NCBI GenBank assembly: GCA_018060305.1
Contig: JAGOWF010000178.1
Span: forward strand, 1 to 5,928
Reading direction: 5' to 3'
Origin: Pyrinomonadaceae bacterium
GTDB taxonomy: Bacteria > Acidobacteriota > Blastocatellia > Pyrinomonadales > Pyrinomonadaceae
DNA length: 5,928 nt
In this document: one piece after another, positions 1-4,895 of the stretch
How positions within the stretch are numbered: position 1 is the first letter of the stretch
Layout: each line of letters begins with the position of its first letter
Position numbers and translations under genes: made by a program
Notes under the pieces: model-generated
What the model was told of the DNA's origin: nothing
Databases searched by the model: none
What the model saw: only the letters and a program-made list of their open reading frames with translations

Positions 1-1
1 G

Positions 2-130
2 CTGATGGTGCGGCAGGAATTTAGCGAGGGCGGCGAGACGATGTTCGTTTACGAACTGCGAAATGTAAAACTCGACGTTGACGACGGTATCTTCCTGTTG
101 CCGGCGGGCTACCGGCGTGTGAGCAAATGA
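2..130 (+). CDS. C-terminal end of a probable exported protein, DUF4412-like (5' truncated by window)
   Basis: Only the last 42 codons are present; the gene begins upstream of the window. The readable tail contains a beta-strand pattern (TMFVYELRNVKLDV) followed by 'GIFLLPAGYRRVSK' and a TGA stop. A strand of the 'YEL.N.K' type followed by 'F.LPAGY..V' is a typical ending of small periplasmic or outer-membrane-associated proteins of the DUF4412 / LolA-like type, where the 'PAGY' segment closes the beta sheet. This assignment rests on pattern recognition of a short tail, so function is unknown. The stop codon overlaps the ATG of the next gene (ATGA at 127-130), which suggests one transcript and possibly coupled translation with the thioesterase. 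Confidence 0.6.
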   Translation: MMVRQEFSEGGETMFVYELRNVKLDVDDGIFLLPAGYRRVSK

Positions 131-549
131 GCGTTATGCAAGAGATAAGCCCCGAGCATCGGGCGTTAGCAGAGAAGGCCCTGAGCAGCATGCGGCTTTC
201 GCAGATGATAGGCATGAGGCTGGTCGATCTTCGGCCCGACGAAGCCACAGTCGCCATCGATATGCGCGACGAACTCAGGCAGGCAAACGGCGTGCTGCAC
301 GGCGGCGTGACCGCGACACTGGTCGATACGGCAATGGCGTTTGCAGTGCGCACGCGCGTCGGCATTGACGACGTAACAACCACGATCGACCTGACCGTTC
401 ATTACGTTAGGCCGCATGTGAGCGGCACTTTAGCGTGCACGGCAAAGGTCGTCCGCGCGGGAAAACGCATCTTTACCGTCTCGGCCGAAGCGCATAACGA
501 GGAAGGCAAGCTGATCGCCACAGGCTTATCAAGCTATACGAGGATTTGA
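127..549 (+). CDS. PaaI-family hotdog-fold acyl-CoA thioesterase
   Basis: This 140-residue protein has the length and layout of single-domain PaaI/YbdB-type hotdog thioesterases, cytoplasmic enzymes that hydrolyse acyl- or aryl-CoA thioesters. An N-terminal helix (about 8-30) leads into strands and the signature 'NGVLHGGVTATLVDTAMAFA' (residues 54-73). It carries the His-Gly-Gly turn (58-60) and Asp67 at the position of the catalytic acid in PaaI. The strands 'TTIDLTVHYVRP' (85-96) and 'GTLACTAKVVRAGKRIFTVSAEA' (100-122) complete the fold. ATG at 127 overlaps the preceding stop; a second in-frame ATG at 136 is a possible alternative start, and neither has a clear Shine-Dalgarno. The substrate cannot be read from sequence. 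The coupled upstream gene gives no metabolic hint, and no phenylacetate genes are present, so the name paaA/paaI is not used. The final base of the stop is also the first base of a palindromic repeat. Confidence 0.9.
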   Translation: MSVMQEISPEHRALAEKALSSMRLSQMIGMRLVDLRPDEATVAIDMRDELRQANGVLHGGVTATLVDTAMAFAVRTRVGIDDVTTTIDLTVHYVRPHVSGTLACTAKVVRAGKRIFTVSAEAHNEEGKLIATGLSSYTRI

Positions 550-617
550 ACCACATAGGAACATAGAACACATAGAAACAAAAGCATTTCCTATGTGTTC
601 TATGTATCTATGTGGTT
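549..617. repeat. 69-base imperfect palindromic repeat (ACATAG type) filling the intergenic gap
   Basis: The arms 549-578 and 588-617 pair at 27 of 30 positions around a 9-base loop (579-587). Each arm holds three copies of the unit ACATAG (left arm at 553, 561 and 570; reverse-complement CTATGT at 591, 600 and 608), spaced 8-9 bases apart. The palindrome therefore also has an internal short tandem periodicity. It begins on the last base of the thioesterase stop and ends 7 bases before the ABC exporter ATG, so it occupies almost all of the gap. No T-tract follows, so it does not look like an intrinsic terminator. It resembles dispersed palindromic repeats seen in many copies per genome, and a related copy seems to lie inside the next gene. 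Confidence 0.88.
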
Positions 618-624
618 GATCTAA

Positions 625-2523
625 ATGGAGCAGTTACGCAAATTCGCACGTTACTTTAGGCCATATCGCGGCACGGTGGCCGTCGGTATCGGCTGCATTG
701 CGGCGTCGATGGCGTTTGGGCTGTTTGTGCCGTTTATGGTCGGCCGGGCGGTGGACGACCTGAACGCCGGCGTGACATGGGATAAGGTCGTCTATTATCC
801 GCTGGTGATCCTGGCGATCAATGTCGGCAGCGGTGTCTTTCTCTTCCTGCAAAGGCGGCTGCTGATCAATACGTCGCGGCACATCGAATTTGACATGCGG
901 CAGGATTTTTACGCCGCACTCGTCGATCAGCCGGTCGAATATTTCCACAAGAACCGGGTCGGCGACCTGATGGCTCGAGCGACAAATGACCTCGGCGCCA
1001 TTCGCCAGATCGTCGGGCCGATGATCCTGTATAGCTTTCAGGCGATCTTTGCGTTGTGCATCGCATTGCCGATATTGCTGAACATCTCGACAAAGCTCAC
1101 GCTGCTGATGCTGATCCCCCTGCCGCTCGTGAGCCTGACCGTCAAATACCTCGGCGGGCAGATACACACGCGGTTTGAGAAGATACAAGGTTTCTTTTCC
1201 GACATCACGGCCCGCGCGCAGGAGAATCTGACCGGCGTTCGCGTCGTGCGGGCCTACGCGCAGGAGGATGCAGAGATCGAACGCTTTCAGGTCCTCAATC
1301 GCGAATATGCTACGCAGAACCTGAGGCTGGTGAAATACGCCGCAGCGATGCGGCCGATGCTGTTCTTTTTTATCGGCCTGGGCTTTGTCATCATCGTCGC
1401 CGTCGGCGTGCCGATGGCCGTCCGCGGCGAGATAACGGCGGGCGATTTTACGGCGTTCATTCTCTATCTGCAGCGGATGATCTGGTATATGATCGCGTTG
1501 GGCTATGTCGTTAATCTCTACCAACGCGGCACGGCGTCGTTGAAAAGATTCAATGCGATACTCGAAGCTGAGCCCTCGATCCGCGATGACGACGGTGTAA
1601 TTGAACAGCCGCCGATCAGCGGTGCCGTTGAGTTTCGCGATCTATGCTTTAGCTATAAGACAGCCACAGGGACCACTGAGGACACAGAGACGAAAGAAAT
1701 TCCCTCTGTGCCCTCTGTGAACTCCGTGGCTAATGGCTTTGTTCTTCGCGATATCGACTTGAAGATATCGGCGGGCCAAACCGTCGCATTCGTCGGCAAG
1801 ACCGGCAGCGGCAAATCGACGCTCGTGTCGCTTGTCCCGCGTTTGATGGACGCTCCCGACGACAGCGTGTTGATCGACGACCGCCCCGTGCGTGATTATC
1901 CGCTCGCCCAACTTCGCCGCGCGATCGGCTTTGTGCCGCAGGAGACGTTTCTGTTCAGCGATACGCTGGCGAGGAATATTGCGTTTGGCATCGAGGCGGA
2001 ATCGCCTGCGTCAGCAGGTGGCGAAGCGCGAGCAATTTACAACGTTGAAGACCAGCTTGGCGCTGTGCCACCCGCTTACGCGGGCGGTTCTGCCCTGTCT
2101 GTCCGATCCGCCGCGGAGATAGCCGGCCTTGCCGATGATATCGAGGGCTTTCCCGATGGTTACGAACAGCTTGTCGGTGAACGCGGCATCACGCTCTCGG
2201 GTGGACAGAAGCAGCGAACGGCCATAGCGCGTGCAGTAATGCGCGATCCTCGGATACTGATCCTCGACGACTCGCTCTCAGCGGTAGATACCTACACCGA
2301 AGAGAAGATCCTGCAGAACCTGCGCGACGTCCGCACCGGCCGCACGACGCTCATAGTCTCGCATCGCGTCTCAACCATTAAGGACGCCGACCTGATCTGC
2401 GTCCTCTCTGAGGGGCTCATCATCGAACGCGGCACGCATGACGAACTCCTCGCCCAAGACGGCGAATACGCCGACCTCTACGAACGCCAACGTCTCGAAG
2501 AAGAACTAGAAGCTACGGATTAA
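625..2523 (+). CDS. ABC exporter half-transporter, MdlA/YheI-like, with two repeat-derived insertions in the NBD
   Basis: This 632-residue inner-membrane protein fuses a six-helix exporter domain to an ATPase domain. Likely helices are about 17-40, 57-76, 132-154, 157-175, 245-266 and 273-296. In the ATPase domain are the A-loop Tyr344, Walker A (391-398, GKTGSGKS), Q-loop Gln439, X-loop 'VGERG' (517-521), signature LSGGQ (524-528), Walker B 'ILILD' ending at Asp548, D-loop SAVD (552-555) and switch His580. Residue 549, normally the catalytic Glu, is Asp, and 'LDDSLSAVD' is the form found in MdlA and YheI/BmrC, the partners with a degenerate ATP site in heterodimeric exporters. A partner subunit is therefore expected, but none lies next to it here. 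Residues about 346-369 and 460-494 are extra relative to the family and coincide with palindromic DNA; without them the length would be near the usual 575-590. No Shine-Dalgarno is visible before the ATG. The substrate is unknown (drug, lipid or peptide are possible). Confidence 0.93.
   Translation: MEQLRKFARYFRPYRGTVAVGIGCIAASMAFGLFVPFMVGRAVDDLNAGVTWDKVVYYPLVILAINVGSGVFLFLQRRLLINTSRHIEFDMRQDFYAALVDQPVEYFHKNRVGDLMARATNDLGAIRQIVGPMILYSFQAIFALCIALPILLNISTKLTLLMLIPLPLVSLTVKYLGGQIHTRFEKIQGFFSDITARAQENLTGVRVVRAYAQEDAEIERFQVLNREYATQNLRLVKYAAAMRPMLFFFIGLGFVIIVAVGVPMAVRGEITAGDFTAFILYLQRMIWYMIALGYVVNLYQRGTASLKRFNAILEAEPSIRDDDGVIEQPPISGAVEFRDLCFSYKTATGTTEDTETKEIPSVPSVNSVANGFVLRDIDLKISAGQTVAFVGKTGSGKSTLVSLVPRLMDAPDDSVLIDDRPVRDYPLAQLRRAIGFVPQETFLFSDTLARNIAFGIEAESPASAGGEARAIYNVEDQLGAVPPAYAGGSALSVRSAAEIAGLADDIEGFPDGYEQLVGERGITLSGGQKQRTAIARAVMRDPRILILDDSLSAVDTYTEEKILQNLRDVRTGRTTLIVSHRVSTIKDADLICVLSEGLIIERGTHDELLAQDGEYADLYERQRLEEELEATD
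1660..1731. repeat. In-frame palindromic repeat (CACAGAG type) inside the ABC exporter gene
   Basis: The arms 1662-1689 and 1704-1731 are complementary at 22 of 28 positions around a 14-base centre. The right arm reads as CTCTGTG units, giving the peptide 'PSVPSVNSV'. The whole adds 24 codons (residues 346-369), starting just after the A-loop 'FSYK' and ending before 'NGFVLRDIDL', where ABC ATPases usually have only a few residues. Its length (70 bases) and arm design (AxCCACA...ACACAxAGA...AAAG) closely match the intergenic palindrome at 549-617, with ACAGAG/CACAGAG in place of ACATAG. I infer one diverged repeat family. The exact insertion boundaries are inferred from the protein pattern. 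Confidence 0.8.
2003..2086. repeat. In-frame inverted repeat (CCACCCGC...GCGGG type) inside the ABC exporter gene
   Basis: The arms 2003-2029 and 2060-2086 are complementary at 22 of 27 positions, separated by about 30 bases. Each arm contains its own small perfect hairpin: CCTGC-GTCA-GCAGG at 2005-2018 and CCCGC-TTAC-GCGGG at 2071-2084. The structure is thus two head-to-head copies of a short hairpin module. Translated, the arms give 'SPASAGGEA' and 'VPPAYAGGSA'. The extra peptide (about residues 460-494) sits between 'NIAFG' and 'AAEIAGL', in the helical subdomain between Q-loop and signature, where family members usually have about ten residues. The sequence is unlike the repeat at 1660-1731, so this is a second family. 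Confidence 0.78.
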
Positions 2524-2531
2524 GGTTGGAA

Positions 2532-2608
2532 TGGTGGCGGGGGGGAGACTTGAACTCCCGACCTCGGGGTTATGAATCCCGCGCTCTAACCAGCTGAGCT
2601 ACCCAGCC
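2532..2608 (-). tRNA. tRNA with CAT anticodon, most likely elongator tRNA-Met
   Basis: On the minus strand a full 77-base cloverleaf can be drawn: acceptor, T8-A9, D stem GCTC/GAGC with a 9-base loop containing GG, anticodon loop TTCATAA (anticodon at 2574-2572), variable loop AGGTC, T stem GGGAG/CTCCC with loop TTCAAGT, discriminator A and an encoded CCA (2534-2532). Position 1 pairs with 72 (G-C), which argues against the initiator tRNA. A CAT anticodon could also belong to the lysidine-modified tRNA-Ile2; the overall body looks more like elongator Met. Two pairs are imperfect: T4 faces C69 in the acceptor stem and A31 faces C39 in the anticodon stem. The gene lies tail-to-tail with the ABC exporter, 8 bases beyond its stop. 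Confidence 0.93.
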
Positions 2609-2619
2609 ACGAACTAATG

Positions 2620-2647
2620 ATTATAGCCTTGAGACGGCAAAAATCAA
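2620..2647 (-). promoter_or_regulatory. Sigma70-type promoter of the tRNA
   Basis: Reading the minus strand, TTGATT (2647-2642, four of six matches to the -35 consensus, including TTGA) is followed after 16 bases by a perfect TATAAT (2625-2620). The tRNA's first base lies 12 bases downstream of the -10 box, leaving room for a short leader of a few bases. The position directly in front of the tRNA makes this convincing. The -35 box overlaps an 8-base inverted repeat at 2638-2662. Confidence 0.8.
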
Positions 2648-2662
2648 GGCCGCCGATTTTTG
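2638..2662. repeat. 8-base perfect inverted repeat in the tRNA-antiporter divergent spacer
   Basis: CAAAAATC (2638-2645) and GATTTTTG (2655-2662) are perfect reverse complements separated by 9 bases. The pair lies between the divergently transcribed tRNA and antiporter genes and covers the tRNA -35 box, so it could be an operator. A chance AT-rich hairpin cannot be excluded. Confidence 0.4.
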
Positions 2663-2691
2663 GTAAGATGATTTGAAAGACGTTTATCGAT

Positions 2692-3903
2692 ATGCCGATC
2701 GTTCTGGCCGCCAGCGTTGAGAACGCTGCTGTTTTGCTCGACCTTTTCATCATGCTCGCCGCAGCGAAGCTGATGGCTGAGGTATTCGAGCGGCTCCGAC
2801 AGCCGGCCGTGGTGGGTGAGATACTCGCCGGCGTGATAGTCGGCCCCTCGCTGCTCGGCTGGGTCGCGCCGAGCGAGGTCACGGGCATTCTGGCTGAGAT
2901 CGGCGTGATCTTTTTGCTCTTTACGGTCGGACTTGAGACAAAGCCGCAGGCGATCTTCACCGTCGGGCTGCGAGCGACGGTCGTTGGCGTGCTGGGCGTG
3001 ATCCTGCCGTTCGTCGCCGGCTATTTTATTGCGGTCGCTTGGGGCGGCTCGTTTGTCGAGGCGATGTTCATCGGCGCGGCGCTCGTGGCGACATCGGTCG
3101 GCATCACGGCCCGGGTGCTTGGGTCGATGGGACTGCTCGACACTGTGACGGCGAGAATAATACTCGGCGCGGCCGTGATCGACGACATCCTTGGGCTTAT
3201 TATTCTCTCGCTCGTCTCTGCCGTCAGCCAGGGAAGCGTGAGCTATACGGGGCTTGCCAAAACAGCCGGTGCGGCCGTGCTATTCACGGCATTCGTTGCC
3301 CTTGTCGGCTCGCGCGTGATCAACCGGCTCGCCCCTTGGATCGAGCGGCTCCGGCTCGGCCGACCGTTCTTTACACTCGGCCTTATCCTGTGCCTCGGGC
3401 TGTCTGTTGCCTCGATCTATGTCGGTATCGCGGCGATCATCGGTGCGTTTCTCGCCGGCATGGCGCTTGCCGAGGCGACCGAGGAGAATGAAAAGATGCA
3501 CCGCCTGACAAGCGGCGTTGCGGAGTTTCTCGTGCCATTCTTTCTCGTAAATATCGGGATGCAGCTTAGCCTGACCGTGTTTCGAGATACCTCGGTCGTA
3601 GTGTTTGCTGTTGTACTTACATTAGCGGCCGTTGCGACTAAATTTGTTGGCTGTGGGCTCGGCGCATGGGGCTTGAGCCGCCGCGAGATGGCACAGATCG
3701 GCATCGGAATGGTGCCAAGAGGCGAGGTCGGGATCGTCGTCGCCCAGATCGGTCTCGGGCTTGGCGTTATCGGCCAGCAGTTCTTTGCATCGGTGCTATT
3801 TATGGCCGTAGCTACGACGCTGATCGCTCCGCCGCTGATCAAGATGTTCTATAAGGAGGGAGAAGCGGCCGCAGAGGCAGACGAGTTTTCGCGTATCGGG
3901 TAA
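2692..3903 (+). CDS. CPA2-family Na+/H+ antiporter, transport domain only (NapA/KefB-like)
   Basis: This 403-residue protein is hydrophobic almost throughout, with about 12-13 membrane helices, and would exchange Na+ (or K+) for protons across the inner membrane. 'QPAVVGEILAGVIVGPSLLG' (37-56) and 'LLFTVGLE' (75-82) are hallmarks of the family's first helices. 'GAAVIDDILGL' carries a double Asp, 164-165, matching the ion-binding pair of NapA. Lys317 in 'ATKFVG' matches the conserved lysine of electrogenic members, and 'MVPRGEVGIVVA' (340-351) is the typical late motif. Double Asp plus lysine points to electrogenic Na+/H+ exchange rather than a Kef K+ efflux channel. The protein stops soon after the last helix and has no cytosolic TrkA/RCK domain, so it lacks the ligand-gated control of KefB/KefC. 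ATG at 2692 has only a weak purine stretch upstream. The TPR gene follows after 41 bases and may be co-transcribed. Confidence 0.93.
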   Translation: MPIVLAASVENAAVLLDLFIMLAAAKLMAEVFERLRQPAVVGEILAGVIVGPSLLGWVAPSEVTGILAEIGVIFLLFTVGLETKPQAIFTVGLRATVVGVLGVILPFVAGYFIAVAWGGSFVEAMFIGAALVATSVGITARVLGSMGLLDTVTARIILGAAVIDDILGLIILSLVSAVSQGSVSYTGLAKTAGAAVLFTAFVALVGSRVINRLAPWIERLRLGRPFFTLGLILCLGLSVASIYVGIAAIIGAFLAGMALAEATEENEKMHRLTSGVAEFLVPFFLVNIGMQLSLTVFRDTSVVVFAVVLTLAAVATKFVGCGLGAWGLSRREMAQIGIGMVPRGEVGIVVAQIGLGLGVIGQQFFASVLFMAVATTLIAPPLIKMFYKEGEAAAEADEFSRIG

Positions 3904-3944
3904 TGCGCACAACTAATGCGTCCCGGTGGCCGTCAAAATAGGAT

Positions 3945-4868
3945 ATGTTACGCAATTCACTGATGATCGGATTTATCGCGTCGGCCCTTAGCTATGCTCA
4001 TGGCCAGGTGGCACAATTCCGTGCGATCAGTATCACGACCGAACCTAACGCCGTCGTGTGGGTTGACGGTGTCCGATTTGGCAAGACGGACAGCTCGGGC
4101 CGGCTGGAGATCAAAACGATCGCCGCGGGTGCGCACAGCTTGCGTGTGCGGGCCGACGGATTTAAGGAGCGAACCCTGCCGGTAACGGCGGCCCGTCGTG
4201 GCGATATTGCGGTCGTCCTTGTTAAGACGACCGACGAGGCCGAATTTGCTTTCCAGGAGGCCGAACGCCTGACGCTCGTTGATCGTGAAAAGGCCGAGGA
4301 CGCCTATCGCAAGGCTGTCCGCCAGAGGCCTGCATATCCCGAAGCATACCTTGCTCTTGCCCGCACGCTCGCCGATATGGGCGACCTTGGGGAAGCTCAA
4401 AAGGCCATCGCCCAAGCCCGCAAGCTCCGTCCCGGCTATGCTGAGGCATCGGCAGTCCTGGGCCGAATCTACAAGGACGGCGGCGAAGAGGAAAAGGCGA
4501 TCGCAGCGTTCAAGCGTGCGATCACCGAGGGCCGGGGCTTTCAGCCGGAGGCATACGCCGGGCTCGGCTTGCTCTACAAGGAAAAGGCTGAAGGCTACGG
4601 CGGCGGCGGCGATTTTGAACTGGAGAATACTGCTTATACTGAGGCCGCAAAGAACCTAAAACAGTCGCTCAAGCAGCTTTCGGGAGCGCCCGACGCAATG
4701 GTCATTTACCAGCTATTAGGCCTGATATATGAGCGACAAAAGCGTTGGAATGATGCCATCGCAAACTATGAGGAATTCCTGCGCATCTTTCCCGATACGG
4801 CGGAGGCGACGGCCGTCCGCTCGTTTATAGTCCAAATAAAAAAGGAAATGTCACTGTCGCAACAGTGA
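3945..4868 (+). CDS. Exported PEGA-domain and tetratricopeptide-repeat protein
   Basis: Of 307 residues, the first 20 form a signal peptide (Arg3, hydrophobic core 'MIGFIASALSYA', possible cut near 'AHG'), so the protein probably works outside the inner membrane. Residues about 27-93 form a PEGA domain: 'ISITTEPNAVVWVDGVRFGKTDSSGRL' and 'GAHSLRVRADGFKERTLPV', a small beta fold common in surface proteins. From about 98 to 285 come roughly five tetratricopeptide units with the usual A/L/Y spacing, for example 132-165 and 166-199. The fourth is widened by a glycine-rich insert 'GYGGGGDFELENTAY' (217-231). TPR arrays bind proteins, so a scaffold or assembly role in the envelope is likely, but no specific partner is visible. 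AGGA at 3940-3943 lies only one base from the chosen ATG; ATG at 3963 would shorten the signal peptide. The last codons overlap an opposing terminator. Confidence 0.85.
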   Translation: MLRNSLMIGFIASALSYAHGQVAQFRAISITTEPNAVVWVDGVRFGKTDSSGRLEIKTIAAGAHSLRVRADGFKERTLPVTAARRGDIAVVLVKTTDEAEFAFQEAERLTLVDREKAEDAYRKAVRQRPAYPEAYLALARTLADMGDLGEAQKAIAQARKLRPGYAEASAVLGRIYKDGGEEEKAIAAFKRAITEGRGFQPEAYAGLGLLYKEKAEGYGGGGDFELENTAYTEAAKNLKQSLKQLSGAPDAMVIYQLLGLIYERQKRWNDAIANYEEFLRIFPDTAEATAVRSFIVQIKKEMSLSQQ

Positions 4869-4871
4869 CAT
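4832..4871 (-). terminator. Intrinsic terminator of the minus-strand gene, inside the 3' end of the TPR gene
   Basis: A perfect 10-base stem (4848-4857 with 4862-4871) closes a 4-base loop. Read on the minus strand, it is followed by TTCCTTTTTTATTT (4847-4834), a good T-tract. It sits 25 bases after the stop of the 4896-5876 gene, so it should end that transcript. The stem also spans the TGA stop (4866-4868) of the converging TPR gene. On the plus strand no T-run follows, so termination in that direction is less certain. Confidence 0.8.
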
Positions 4872-4895
4872 CTCCATTGTGAGTTTGGCGTTTGC

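Noticed and set aside
553..613. CRISPR-like short repeats (six ACATAG/CTATGT units)
   Set aside because: Units are 6 bases with 2-3 base spacers and are arranged as a palindrome; there are no 25-40 base repeats with unique spacers and no cas genes.
549..617. Intrinsic terminator after the thioesterase
   Set aside because: The stem is very long and AT-rich with mismatches, and what follows is GATCTAA rather than a T-tract. A dispersed repeat explains it better, including the related copy within a gene.
634..1524. Long antisense open frame (296 codons, minus strand)
   Set aside because: It lies wholly opposite the exporter's membrane domain; its product is an unstructured mix rich in H, D, Q and R, with no motif or ribosome site. 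It is a shadow of the real gene's codon bias.
1660..2086. Frameshift or pseudogene reading of the ABC exporter
   Set aside because: The odd segments keep the frame, and all motifs before, between and after them are intact, so the gene appears functional.
2532..2608. Initiator tRNA-fMet
   Set aside because: Position 1-72 is a normal G-C pair, and the three consecutive G-C pairs at 29-31/39-41 typical of initiators are broken by A31-C39.
3901..3920. Direct repeat TAATGCG (3901-3907 and 3914-3920) after the antiporter stop
   Set aside because: Seven bases twice in a short gap is within chance, and no regulatory site type fits.
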